This document shows positions 8,597 through 17,747 of a stretch of 64,000 nt of DNA, one piece after another. Source of the stretch: Desulfovibrio sp. (GTDB lineage: Bacteria; Desulfobacterota; Desulfovibrionia; Desulfovibrionales; Desulfovibrionaceae); the NCBI RefSeq assembly GCF_009712225.1, contig NZ_WASP01000005.1, positions 1-64,000 of the forward strand. Direction: 5' to 3'. Under the pieces are notes generated by a model. The model made no database searches and was not told the DNA's origin. It saw only the letters and a program-made list of their open reading frames with translations. Position numbers and translations under genes: made by a program. The first letter of the stretch is position 1, and every line of letters starts with the position of its first letter.

Positions 8597-11500
8597 CTAA
8601 GACAGCGCCGCTGCAATGCGCTCGGTAGATTCCTTAATATATCGCGCAAAGTTGTTGCCGCTGATGGCTGGTGAAAACAGATAGCCCTGAATGATCTTGC
8701 AGCCGTTTTCAGCCAGGAATTCGGCCTGCTCCCGTGTTTCCACGCCCTCGGCCACTGTGGCCATGCCCAGACCATTGGCCAGGGTAAGCACGGTTCTGAC
8801 CAACTCGTTGGAAGCGTTGGCGGGCGCATTGATGCCGTCAATGAAGGACTTGTCGATCTTGAGGCTGGCAATGGGCAGGGTGTGCAGATAGTAGAGCGAT
8901 GAATAGCCCGTACCAAAATCGTCCAGATAGATCTTTATGCCCTGCTCGCTCAAGGCGGCGATAGCCCGCGAGGCCTCGGCCATGTTGGACATGAAGGCAG
9001 TCTCGGTTATTTCGATGCCAATATGCTCCGGCCGCACATCCTCGCGCCCCAGCACGTCCAGCACATCATCCACAAATGATTCGGCAATGATGCTGCGACC
9101 AGACATATTGACCGCCACCCGCACATTGCCCAACCCCTGATCCTTCCATTCTCGATGCTGCCTGCACGCACGGCGCAGCACGTACATGTCGAGCCGCCGC
9201 ACGAGCCCGGTTTCTTCTGCCAGAGGAATAAAGACAGCTGGCGACACCCAGCTGCCGTCGGGGCGTTTCCAGCGCACCAGGGCCTCGCAGCCTGCCAGTG
9301 ATTTTTCGGCAATGCTGATCTTGGGCTGGTAGTAGACATCAAATGCGGCGCTGTCCATGGCTCTGAACATTTCGGTTTCGAGGGCCATACGGTCATTGGC
9401 GGCCACGGTCAGATCTTCGGTAAAGAAGTCATAGGTGTTCTTGCCCTTGGCCTTGGCCCTGTACATGGCAAGATCTGCGCTTTGCAGGAGCGCCTCCATG
9501 GTGCCGCCGTTGTCCGGGTAACAGGCAATGCCAATGCTGGCGCTGAGGTATATGGAATAATCATCCACATAAAAGCAGCGGTTAAGTGAGCACAGCACGT
9601 TCTTTGCCAGCGCTTCAATCTGGTTTTTGCTGTGCACCCTGCCTGCAACAATTACAAATTCATCGCCCCCGGTTCGGGCCACGCAGTCATCCTGCCGCGC
9701 AAGATAGGTCAGCCGCTCTGCGGCCTGGCGCAACAGCTTGTCGCCCAGCGAATGCCCAAAGCTGTCGTTGACCTGTTTGAACCGGTCAAGATCTATAAGC
9801 AGAACCCCCACCATACCGCCGGTGATGCTGGCCTCGCGCAGGGCATCCAGCAGTTTTTCTTCGGTCAGCGACTTGTTGGCCAGCCCGGTGAGCACGTCGT
9901 GGTTGGCTCTGTAGGCCAGTTCCTTTTCCATGGCCGAACGTTCAGAAATATCCAGCAGCGAAATAACAGAGAGCCCGCTGCCCGGTATCCTGGCCAGCGT
10001 CACGAGCACGTTTGCGGTTTTGCCGCCGTGCGTGATGAGCTCTGTTTCAAACTTTTCGCGGGTATGGCTGGCATCTGCTGCAAAGAGCTGCTGCGGGGCA
10101 AACAGGCTTTTGCTCAGGAACCTGCTTATGAACAGCTTGCCCTCAATTTCATCAGAAGGCAGGCCCACCAGATTGGAAAACTCCGTATTGGTCAAAAAGA
10201 TCAGCCCCGTACTGCTGATAACCGCCGTGGCTGTGCCCGTGTTCATGAACAGGGTCTTGTAGCGTTCTTCCGACCGTTGCAGCTCCTGACGGGTTGTCTC
10301 AAGATCAGTGATATCCACGAACGATTCCAGATAAATTTCCTCACCGTTCATCTGAATGGCGCGTACAGACTTAACAATAGTTTTCTGCGTGCCGTCGGTA
10401 GCCACCAGTTTGCCAGCCAGCAATTCGGCCCTGGAGTGCCCGTTGACCATGGGGCACAGGTCTACCCCCCTGGGGCAGACAAATTCGTGGCAGGCCTTGC
10501 CCACAATTTCTTCCGTGGGCAGGCCGATAAATTTCTGGGCAAAGGCGTTGATGCTGCGAATTTTCAGGCTACCGGGCTCTATGGTGATAACACCAGCCTG
10601 CAGGGTATCGAGCGTTTGCTGCAAAAACTTTTCGTTTGATTGCAGGGCATCGATCATACTGTTGATCTTGAGAGAAAGATCAAAGATCTCGTCGTCGCCT
10701 CCAATCTCTATTTTTTTCAGTGTCGTGCTGCTTTTTTCTATGTGCTGCGCCTGACGCTGCATGGATAGTATGCGCCGTAGTATCTGCTTTTCCGTAAAAT
10801 ACAGAAAGGCCACCAGCATGCTCATGCCGGTAATGACAATGAGAATGAAATTCTGCATGAACATGCGCTTGCCGAGCTGCGCTATCTCCCTGTCCGTGAC
10901 AAGGCGCAGACAAAAGGCAGAACAGTCAAACACATCACGTACTACAGAGTACGAATTGACCGCACCGTCTTCGCGCACAGTTTTAAATCCTGTTACGTCA
11001 TCCGCCGCTGTGGGCACAGTGTTGAACACATCCACCGGCAGTATGGAAAAGTGCAGAAGGGTGTCGTGCTCAGCATCCCTTATAAATTCCGCGTCCATGG
11101 CGCGCGTCATAAAGACCACGCCGTTGGGCGGCAGCAGCATGGCAGTATCGCGTATTTTCTGGGCTGCCATTATATGCGGCACGCCGCCGATCATCAGTAT
11201 GCCTTTCATGCCTTCATCGGCGCTGCTCATAAGCTTGCGGGTCAGCAATGCAAAAAGTCTTTGCGCTTCGCCCGATTGGCCCGGTGCCCAGTTTTCCGTT
11301 GCGTCTTCTACAAAGGCCGCGTGCACCCCCTCCCTGTCGTAATAGGCAATGGAAGACAGGTTGAGCTTCACAAGCATTTGTTGCTGCAAATTTGTTTTGA
11401 CAAACTCGGGATCCATATACTGCATGAACCGGTAAGCATCGTCCCAACAGGCCCAGTCCACAGCGATATGACCTATCTGCACCTGTTGGGCATTAATGTG

Positions 11501-11653
11501 GTTGCGCAACTGCCGCATTTTTTCGCTTGAGGCATTGCCTTCAATGGTTTCTACCCCGCGCACAACGACAATTTCAGACGTAATGTATGAAATCATTATG
11601 AACAGGCCCACAATGGCCGCGCAAACAATAATGGAAAGATGCTTTATGCGCAT
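8597..11653 (-). CDS. Membrane c-di-GMP signalling protein: CHASE4-like sensor, two PAS, GGDEF, EAL
   Basis: A 1018-residue protein. A first membrane helix is at residues 6-25 and a second near 265-286. The extracytoplasmic domain between them looks like CHASE4 (HIAVDWACWDDAYRF). A HAMP-like linker follows, then PAS around 345-450 (with CPRGVDLCP) and PAS around 462-575. The GGDEF motif at 662-666 is intact with an RQDD inhibitory site at 653-656. The EAL domain from 765 keeps CEALVRW, IEITETAF, DDFGTGYSS and AEGVET. Both cyclase and phosphodiesterase signatures are complete, so net activity cannot be told from sequence. I chose ATG 11653 (AGG upstream, direct run into the first helix); GTG 11680 and ATG 11671 are alternatives. 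Confidence 0.92.
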   Translation of the reverse strand: MRIKHLSIIVCAAIVGLFIMISYITSEIVVVRGVETIEGNASSEKMRQLRNHINAQQVQIGHIAVDWACWDDAYRFMQYMDPEFVKTNLQQQMLVKLNLSSIAYYDREGVHAAFVEDATENWAPGQSGEAQRLFALLTRKLMSSADEGMKGILMIGGVPHIMAAQKIRDTAMLLPPNGVVFMTRAMDAEFIRDAEHDTLLHFSILPVDVFNTVPTAADDVTGFKTVREDGAVNSYSVVRDVFDCSAFCLRLVTDREIAQLGKRMFMQNFILIVITGMSMLVAFLYFTEKQILRRILSMQRQAQHIEKSSTTLKKIEIGGDDEIFDLSLKINSMIDALQSNEKFLQQTLDTLQAGVITIEPGSLKIRSINAFAQKFIGLPTEEIVGKACHEFVCPRGVDLCPMVNGHSRAELLAGKLVATDGTQKTIVKSVRAIQMNGEEIYLESFVDITDLETTRQELQRSEERYKTLFMNTGTATAVISSTGLIFLTNTEFSNLVGLPSDEIEGKLFISRFLSKSLFAPQQLFAADASHTREKFETELITHGGKTANVLVTLARIPGSGLSVISLLDISERSAMEKELAYRANHDVLTGLANKSLTEEKLLDALREASITGGMVGVLLIDLDRFKQVNDSFGHSLGDKLLRQAAERLTYLARQDDCVARTGGDEFVIVAGRVHSKNQIEALAKNVLCSLNRCFYVDDYSIYLSASIGIACYPDNGGTMEALLQSADLAMYRAKAKGKNTYDFFTEDLTVAANDRMALETEMFRAMDSAAFDVYYQPKISIAEKSLAGCEALVRWKRPDGSWVSPAVFIPLAEETGLVRRLDMYVLRRACRQHREWKDQGLGNVRVAVNMSGRSIIAESFVDDVLDVLGREDVRPEHIGIEITETAFMSNMAEASRAIAALSEQGIKIYLDDFGTGYSSLYYLHTLPIASLKIDKSFIDGINAPANASNELVRTVLTLANGLGMATVAEGVETREQAEFLAENGCKIIQGYLFSPAISGNNFARYIKESTERIAAALS

Positions 11654-11930
11654 AGGGAACCTGCCGGGCATTGGGCGCACGCAACACCGCCCTCAGGCAT
11701 AAGGCGAAGCAAGGGATGCCCACCCGATGTGTGTGGAGAAACAGAGATGATGCGGCAAGGCCCGGTGCTCCCGGCTTGCCATTCCGCTGGCAACATTCGC
11801 ATACCCTCTCCCGAAATATCTGGAAAAAGCACTGCCGCATTGGCGGATTCAATGATTACTGTTTTCAAGTTACCCTTTTACCCAAAATATTTCCACATAT
11901 TGGCAGGCCATTTATTGGGCAGAGGTCGCA
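11654..11930. other. Intergenic region upstream of the GGDEF/EAL gene
   Basis: About 280 bases between the start of the c-di-GMP gene and the NUDIX terminator. It must hold the minus-strand promoter of the GGDEF/EAL gene, but I see no convincing -35/-10 pair and no conserved reading frame. Confidence 0.5.
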
Positions 11931-11954
11931 AAAAAGCCCGCGCTGGGCGGGCTT
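11931..11954 (-). terminator. Intrinsic terminator of the pyrK-to-NUDIX operon
   Basis: Minus strand AAGCCCGC / GCGGGCTT stem with a 5-base loop, followed by a T-run. It lies 33 bases downstream of the NUDIX stop. Confidence 0.85.
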
Positions 11955-11987
11955 GCATAAAAAAACAAAATTTGCAGTGCAGCTTCG

Positions 11988-12395
11988 TCAGCCGATGCTG
12001 GGTTGACGTGACACCAGCTCTTCGAGCACCACGGCATCGGCAGGCAAAAAACCCAGGGCAAAAGCCTCCTGCGGTTCTACCCAGCGCAGGTTCTGCCCTT
12101 CCGCACCGCAGGGTTCGCCCGCAAACTCGGTCACATGAAAAAAGTAGATGCGCACGCCAAAACCGCGCTCTTCATATTCGTGGTCAAGACTTTTCCAGAA
12201 CACGGCCTGCCGCACCCCGATGCCCAGCTCTTCGGCCAGCTCGCGCTTCAGGGCATCCAGCGGGCTTTCGCATGCTTCAAGCTTGCCGCCGGGAAATTCC
12301 CAGTACCCTTCCAGAGGTTTGTCACTCAGCCGCTGGCTGGCCAGAAACCTCTTGCCACGCCAGATGATGCCGGCTGCTACTTCTATATGCTGCAT
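11988..12395 (-). CDS. NUDIX hydrolase, MutT-like
   Basis: A 135-residue protein with a perfect Nudix box at residues 37-59 (G-x5-E-x7-REL-x-EELG-I), the site that binds the metal and cleaves nucleoside diphosphate derivatives. Size and the start VAAGIIWRGKRFLASQR fit the MutT subgroup, which cleans 8-oxo-dGTP from the nucleotide pool. YWEFPGGK is typical of it. Substrate is inferred from the subgroup. It is the last gene of the pyrK operon, 24 bases after the ABC-F gene, and is followed by a strong terminator. Confidence 0.9.
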   Translation of the reverse strand: MQHIEVAAGIIWRGKRFLASQRLSDKPLEGYWEFPGGKLEACESPLDALKRELAEELGIGVRQAVFWKSLDHEYEERGFGVRIYFFHVTEFAGEPCGAEGQNLRWVEPQEAFALGFLPADAVVLEELVSRQPSIG

Positions 12396-12419
12396 TAATT
12401 CCTCCGCATGGGGCCAGGG

Positions 12420-14429
12420 CTAGTCCTGATCCACATTCCACTTTGCCCGCGTGGCCGCCATGTTGTCTTCAAGAACGGTCATTTCTTCCAGTATGGCCTC
12501 ACTGCGCTGCTTGCAGGCTTCAAAGGTCTTGAGCAGATCGCTTGAACGCGCATGGTCGGCATAAACATCGGGGTCGGCCAGCTGGGCTTCCACGGTGCCC
12601 TGCTCTTCGAGCACCGCGGCAAACTCGGTTTCAAGCGCCTCGTACCTGCCCAGCAGGGGCTTCAGTTCCTTGTGCAGGGCGTTGCGCTTGTCGGCCTGCT
12701 CACGCTTGATGCGCTTCTGCTCATCACGAGAGAGAGGCTGCGCCAGCGGCGCTTCTTCCTGCTTGCCCCGTGTACCAGCCTGCCCGCCAAAGATGGAAGG
12801 CGCAAGCTCGTCGCCGCCAGTAGCGCTCTGCCGGGCGCGTCGGTTTTCATCGTAAGATGCAAAATCAGGAAAGACCGTCAGGCCTTTTTCGTTGAGTTCC
12901 CAAGCCTCTGCCCCCACCTGCGAGAGCAGCCAGCGGTCATGGGCAACCATGAGTAGGGTTCCGTTGAACTTTTGCAGTGCGCTTACCAGGGCTTCGCGGC
13001 TTTCAAGGTCAAGGTGGTTGGTGGGTTCGTCAAGCAGCAAAAAGTTGCAGCGCTTCAAAAACAGCGTACCAAGCACAAGGCGGCTTTTTTCACCGCCCGA
13101 AAGAGCGCTCACCTGCCTGTCAAAATACTCCTGCCCCAGCATAAAGAGGCCGAGCACGCTCATGAGCTCTTCTTCCGTGGTGCGCGGGTCAGAAAGACGG
13201 CGCAGCTCGGCGAGCACGGTGGTATCGCCGCGCAGGGTGTCCATCTGGTGCTGTGTGTAGTAGCCCATGCGCATCTGCGGAGCCGTGACCATGTTGCCGC
13301 CCCGCCGCTCGAGCGTACCAGCCAGCAGCTTGAGCAGCGTGGACTTGCCGCAGCCATTGTGCCCCACCAGGGCAACCCGCTGGCCCCTGTACAGGGCAAA
13401 GGTGAGCGGCGGCCACATGGTCTTGCCGTCTTCAAAACGAAAATCCAGATCAGCGGCGGACAGCACCACCTTTTCGCAGTGCGGGGCCTCGGGCCAGCTG
13501 AAATTCAGCTCCTTGCGCTTGGGTTCTGGCCTGTAGTCTTCCAGCTCTTTTTCCAGCTTCTTGGCCATCTTCTGGCGCGAACCGGCCTGTCTGGCCTTGG
13601 TGGCCTTGGCGCGAAAACGCTCCACAAAAGCCATCTTGCGGTCAAGGTCTTCCTTGAGGGCACGGGCCTCGCGCTCGCGCTGGGCATTGTATTCTTCCTG
13701 CAGCGCCAGAAACTGCGTGTAGGTTGCCTTGCGGAATACGGGTTTGGACAGGCCGAGGTACAGAACGTGCGTACCCACCTTGTCCATAAAGATACGGTCG
13801 TGGGCCACAAAGACCAGCGCACCCTTGAAGTCCATGAGAAAAGCTTCGAGCCATTCCACGGCTTCCACATCAAGGTGGTTGGTGGGTTCGTCGAGCAGCA
13901 GCACGTCGGCACCGGCGGTGAGTACGCGGGCCAGCTTGGCACGTTCGCGCCAGCCGCCGGAAAGTTCGCGCAGGGTGCGGCCCCACTTGCTTTCGGCAAA
14001 GCCGAGACCAGAGAGCACGGCCTTGGCCCGGTGCTCCGGGTTGTAGCCATAAAGCGCCTCAAGCTCACCCTGACGGTGCATGAGGGAGGTCAGGCGCCCT
14101 TCGTCCTTCGCTGCGGCGGCTTCTTCCCACTCTGACCAAAAATCGCTCCAGTCGTGCAGCACGTCGAGCACATAGGTCAGCAGCGGGGTTTCCAGAGCCG
14201 ATTCTGAAAGCTCCTGCTCCACAAAGCCAAGGCGGCACCCCTTGGGCAAGATCACCCTGCCGCCATCGGCGCTTTCAACACCGGCAAGCAGACGCAACAG
14301 GGTGGATTTGCCTGTTCCGTTGGGACCACAAACGCACAGGCGCACGCCGGAATCCACTTCCAGCGAAAAATTGCTGAGAATATCCCTGCCGCCAAACGCC
14401 TTGGAAAGTTCCTGTATCGTTATCTTCAC
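12420..14429 (-). CDS. ABC-F family ATPase (Uup/YheS-like)
   Basis: A 669-residue soluble twin ATP-binding protein with no membrane segments, so not a transporter. The first cassette has Walker A GPNGTGKST at 35-43, signature ELSGGW near 155-160 and LLLDEPTNHLD at 177-187. The charged inter-domain linker (about 245-300) is the arm that reaches the ribosomal P-site tRNA in this family. The second cassette has GHNGCGKST at 356-364 and LSGGEKSRL. The last 100 residues form a Lys/Glu coiled coil as in Uup. The family acts on stalled ribosomes; that role is inferred. The start overlaps the stop of the upstream SDR gene (ATGA). Confidence 0.92.
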   Translation of the reverse strand: MKITIQELSKAFGGRDILSNFSLEVDSGVRLCVCGPNGTGKSTLLRLLAGVESADGGRVILPKGCRLGFVEQELSESALETPLLTYVLDVLHDWSDFWSEWEEAAAAKDEGRLTSLMHRQGELEALYGYNPEHRAKAVLSGLGFAESKWGRTLRELSGGWRERAKLARVLTAGADVLLLDEPTNHLDVEAVEWLEAFLMDFKGALVFVAHDRIFMDKVGTHVLYLGLSKPVFRKATYTQFLALQEEYNAQREREARALKEDLDRKMAFVERFRAKATKARQAGSRQKMAKKLEKELEDYRPEPKRKELNFSWPEAPHCEKVVLSAADLDFRFEDGKTMWPPLTFALYRGQRVALVGHNGCGKSTLLKLLAGTLERRGGNMVTAPQMRMGYYTQHQMDTLRGDTTVLAELRRLSDPRTTEEELMSVLGLFMLGQEYFDRQVSALSGGEKSRLVLGTLFLKRCNFLLLDEPTNHLDLESREALVSALQKFNGTLLMVAHDRWLLSQVGAEAWELNEKGLTVFPDFASYDENRRARQSATGGDELAPSIFGGQAGTRGKQEEAPLAQPLSRDEQKRIKREQADKRNALHKELKPLLGRYEALETEFAAVLEEQGTVEAQLADPDVYADHARSSDLLKTFEACKQRSEAILEEMTVLEDNMAATRAKWNVDQD

Positions 14430-15517
14430 AACCAGCCCTCTCGGCGGTAGCCCTCGATGGCTTCGGTCATGCCCGCCTCAAGGTTCACGCGTGGTGCAAA
14501 GCCCAGCTCGGCGCAGATGCGGCTGTTGTCGCACAGCCACCCCGCCTGACGGGCCTCGCGGTATTTATCAAGATTCCATGCCGGGGCGCGCCGCAGGCCA
14601 TGCCCCAAAAGGCGGTTGACCACAGCATCGCCCACCACGGCAAAGGCCGTGGAAATCCCGGCAGTACAAGCCATCACCGGCAAGGGCATACGTATGATAC
14701 GCACCTTGCGTGCTGCTCTTCCCAGCACTTTATCCATGGCCGCACCCATACCCTGGCAAAAGCCCGACATGGTGTAGGCCTCACCGTCGCTCAGATGGTA
14801 AACCCCACGGGCTTCGGGCCTGCAGGCGCACAAGACGGCCTGCGCCATGTCGGTGGCGTGCAGGGCGCTGACGTAAAACTCGCGCCCGGCACCGGGGCTC
14901 ACTGCGATGGCGGCCTTCTGCACACCCTTGAAAACGGGCAGCAGGCCCTTGTCGCCCGAGCCGTAGATAATGGGCGGGCGCAGAGTTACAAGACTCTGCC
15001 CAAGGGCGCGGCCAAGCACCTGTTCTGTAAGCATCTTTGACCAGCCGTAGGCAGAAACCGGCGCGGCTGGGGTGGCGTCGTTCACCCCCGGTGCAACCCC
15101 GCTGGGCCCTGTAGCCGCAAGGCTTGAAACCAGCACAAAACGGAAATCATCCCCCAGCCCGCCCTCGGCAGACAGACGGGAAAGCGCACTGCCAAGACTG
15201 CGGGCGGCAAGGGCGTTGGCGCGCAGGTAGTCCTGCCAGCCAAGGCCAAACAGCAGGGCCGCCATGTGGATGACCACATCCTTGCCCTGCAGGGCCTGCT
15301 CCAGCCCAGCGCCCGTGGTAAGGTCGGCCTGTGCCGTGGCAACGCCCTGCGGCAGATGTCCGGTGCGCGAAACCGCGCGCGTGAGGCAGGTAACCTCGGC
15401 ACCCGTCGCCAGCAGCTGCGGCAGCAGATGACGGCCCACAAAACCAGTGCCGCCCGTAAGCAGCACTTTTTTTCCCGCCAGATGCGGGGCCATACTGTTG
15501 CCTGCCGTCACGGTCAT
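14426..15517 (-). CDS. NAD(P)-dependent extended SDR / epimerase-dehydratase-like protein
   Basis: A 363-residue Rossmann protein. The cofactor motif TGGTGFVGRH is near residue 21, followed by HMAALLFG, SSLAATG and the catalytic YGWSK. The pattern matches the extended short-chain dehydrogenase group that includes nucleotide-sugar epimerases and 3-beta-hydroxysteroid-dehydrogenase-like proteins. A hydrophobic stretch near residue 280 (MPLPVMACTAGIST) may touch the membrane, as in many of these. The substrate cannot be named. Four-base overlaps join it to both the GNAT gene before it and the ABC-F gene after it. Confidence 0.82.
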   Translation of the reverse strand: MTVTAGNSMAPHLAGKKVLLTGGTGFVGRHLLPQLLATGAEVTCLTRAVSRTGHLPQGVATAQADLTTGAGLEQALQGKDVVIHMAALLFGLGWQDYLRANALAARSLGSALSRLSAEGGLGDDFRFVLVSSLAATGPSGVAPGVNDATPAAPVSAYGWSKMLTEQVLGRALGQSLVTLRPPIIYGSGDKGLLPVFKGVQKAAIAVSPGAGREFYVSALHATDMAQAVLCACRPEARGVYHLSDGEAYTMSGFCQGMGAAMDKVLGRAARKVRIIRMPLPVMACTAGISTAFAVVGDAVVNRLLGHGLRRAPAWNLDKYREARQAGWLCDNSRICAELGFAPRVNLEAGMTEAIEGYRREGWL

Positions 15518-16644
15518 GGCTGAATCTCCCGGCGATAGATGCGGTAACGCTTGTTAAGCCGACCCGAAAAATCTTCCAGCAGTTCGTTGACCGCCACGTT
15601 ATCTTCAAGCACCCACGAACCTTCGACCCACTGAAAATCGGGCTTCTGACGGGCTTTTTCCATCATATAGTCGAGCAGCAGCAGGGGCAGCCCCATGAGC
15701 CGGAATTCTTCGCGAATGCCAAAGAGGATCGTACGGTAACCGCCGCGAATTTCCGCGCGCGACTGCCACCAGTGCCACAGGGTGGATATGCCCAGTTTGC
15801 CCTTGATCCGCCGCAACAGCGGTGCCAGGTCAGGCAGGGCAACCATACCCGCCGCAGGCTCGTCGTTGTGGAAGAACAACACAAAAAATTCCGGATCCAG
15901 AACACCTTTAAGCTCTTTGACGTGTTGCTCGGCCTCGCCGTCTGAAAGGGGAGAAAATCCCCAGTTTTTGGCCCACGAAACCTTGTACAGGTCCAGCATG
16001 ATGCGGATGTCTTCGGCAAGCGTCGCCTTGCTGGACGTGCGGCAGGTAAAGCGGCCCTCGGCCTTGAGGCGGGTCACTTCCTCATTGAGCCATTCTGGCG
16101 GCGAAAAGTGCGAACGCTCCATCAGATAGGCAAAAAGATCCTGCTCCTTGCGCATATGCCAGCCCTCAAGCAACTCGGCATAATAGGGAGGGTTCCAGGG
16201 CATCATGATGGTGGGGGCCAGCTCAAAACCGTCCACCAGCAGACCGCAGGTGTAGTTGGCCGAAGGGTTCAGCGGCCCGCGCATAAAGCTCATGCCCTGT
16301 GCGGCCAGCCAGTCGCGCGCGGCATCAAGCAGGGCGTGGGCGGCCTCCCGGTCGTTGACGCATTCAAAAAAGCCAAATGCCCCGCATTTTTCATTGGCGT
16401 AGGCATTGTATTTTTCGTCCACGATGGCAGCTATGCGGCCCACGGGCTGCCCATCGCGCAAAACCAGAAACAGTTCGCGCCGGGCGCTTTCCCAGAAGGG
16501 ATGTTTACCGGGCGTAAGCAGCTCCGCATCCTGACTTTTGAGGCCGGGGGTCCACAAGGGGCTGTGCTCATAGATGCTCCACGGCAAATCCATGAACTGG
16601 GCAAATTCCTGCTTTGAGCGGGCGGGGATAACGGTAAGCGACAT
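15514..16644 (-). CDS. GNAT-like N-acetyltransferase family protein, 376 residues
   Basis: The protein starts MSLTVIPARSKQEFAQF and has an N-terminal GNAT-type fold (ELFLVLRDGQPVGRIAAIVD). A second, degenerate GNAT-like half contains FFVLFFHNDEPAAGMVALPD. Signature stretches such as FMRGPLNPSANYTCGLLVDGF and MPWNPPYYAELLE are ones I associate with the conserved YghO-type family of unknown substrate. It is part of the pyrK operon: 2 bases after pyrD and overlapping the SDR gene by 4. No membrane segment or signal is present. The biochemical role is unproven. Confidence 0.75.
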   Translation of the reverse strand: MSLTVIPARSKQEFAQFMDLPWSIYEHSPLWTPGLKSQDAELLTPGKHPFWESARRELFLVLRDGQPVGRIAAIVDEKYNAYANEKCGAFGFFECVNDREAAHALLDAARDWLAAQGMSFMRGPLNPSANYTCGLLVDGFELAPTIMMPWNPPYYAELLEGWHMRKEQDLFAYLMERSHFSPPEWLNEEVTRLKAEGRFTCRTSSKATLAEDIRIMLDLYKVSWAKNWGFSPLSDGEAEQHVKELKGVLDPEFFVLFFHNDEPAAGMVALPDLAPLLRRIKGKLGISTLWHWWQSRAEIRGGYRTILFGIREEFRLMGLPLLLLDYMMEKARQKPDFQWVEGSWVLEDNVAVNELLEDFSGRLNKRYRIYRREIQP

Positions 16645-16646
16645 GG

Positions 16647-17573
16647 CTAATCCAGATTCAGGCTGCCGCGGAAGGCGTCAAGGTCTTCGATGCCCAGCCT
16701 TTCGCAGGCAGCGGAAAGTTCCTCTGCCAGGGCAAAGGCACAGTCGGGTCGCATAAAGTTGCCCGTACCCACCTGCACCGCGCTTGCGCCCACCAGCAGA
16801 AATTCCAGTGCGTCTTCGGCCGTCACAATGCCGCCAATGCCGACAACGGGAATCTTCACGGCCCTGGCCACCTGCCACACGCAGCGCAGGGCCACGGGTT
16901 TGATGGCCGGACCGGAAAGCCCGCCCACCACGTTGGCCAGCGAAGGCTTGCGGCTGTGCAGATCAACAGACATGCCGAGCAGCGTGTTGATGCACGAAAC
17001 GCTGTCCGCGCCCGCGTCTTCCACGCTGCGGGCCATGAGAGCGATGTCGGTCACGTTGGGCGAAAGCTTAATCATCACGTGCTTGCCCGGCGCCGCACGG
17101 CGCACGGCCGCAGTAACCTGCGCCGCCAGAACAGGGTCCTGCCCGAACAGCACACCCCCTTCCTTCACGTTGGGGCACGAAACATTGACCTCAAGCGCGG
17201 CCACGCCTTCTTCTTCGTTCAGGCGGGCGGCCAGCTCGGCAAATTCATCAATAGAACCTGCGTAAATATTGGCTATAACGGCGGTTTCCTGCCAAGGCAG
17301 GCGAGGCAGCTTGGTGTTGCAAAAATTTTCCACACCGTCGTTTTGCAGGCCCACGGCATTGAGCATGCCCGCCGTGGTTTCCACAATGCGCGGGGTTGCG
17401 TTGCCCTGACGCGGCAACAGCGAGAGCCCCTTGACCACCATGCCGCCAAGCGCGGAAAGATCGCCGTAAGTGGCAAATTCAAGCCCGTAGCCGAAAGTAC
17501 CTGAAGCCGTGAGCACAGGGTTCTTGAGGGTCAGATCGTGGGTCTGCCCCTTGAGCGTGACGGAAAGATCCAT
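16647..17573 (-). CDS. pyrD: Dihydroorotate dehydrogenase B, catalytic FMN subunit
   Basis: A 308-residue enzyme that oxidises dihydroorotate to orotate, the fourth step of UMP synthesis. The class 1B features are visible: catalytic cysteine in EVNVSCPNVKEGG, FMN phosphate loop GIGGIVTAEDALEFL, and VKGLSLLPRQGN near the N-terminus. Class 1B enzymes pass electrons to NAD through an FAD/2Fe-2S partner, here the pyrK gene upstream. The start at 17573 has GGAG 8 bases before it. The 174-base gap to pyrK is the largest inside the operon and carries no evident gene. Confidence 0.95.
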   Translation of the reverse strand: MDLSVTLKGQTHDLTLKNPVLTASGTFGYGLEFATYGDLSALGGMVVKGLSLLPRQGNATPRIVETTAGMLNAVGLQNDGVENFCNTKLPRLPWQETAVIANIYAGSIDEFAELAARLNEEEGVAALEVNVSCPNVKEGGVLFGQDPVLAAQVTAAVRRAAPGKHVMIKLSPNVTDIALMARSVEDAGADSVSCINTLLGMSVDLHSRKPSLANVVGGLSGPAIKPVALRCVWQVARAVKIPVVGIGGIVTAEDALEFLLVGASAVQVGTGNFMRPDCAFALAEELSAACERLGIEDLDAFRGSLNLD

Positions 17574-17747
17574 GCCGCATTCTCCAGATTGCCGGCAACC
17601 GGCTTTTTATGCGTGGCTTTGCCAGAGGGCCCATGCCGCGCATGCTGAAACGCGCCCACCATTTGCGGTGCGGCGCGTGTTACCATGGCGCAAGTAGCGT
17701 ACTGGCGTTAATCGTCGCTTCTGAAATCGAAAAAAGAACAGGTAAGG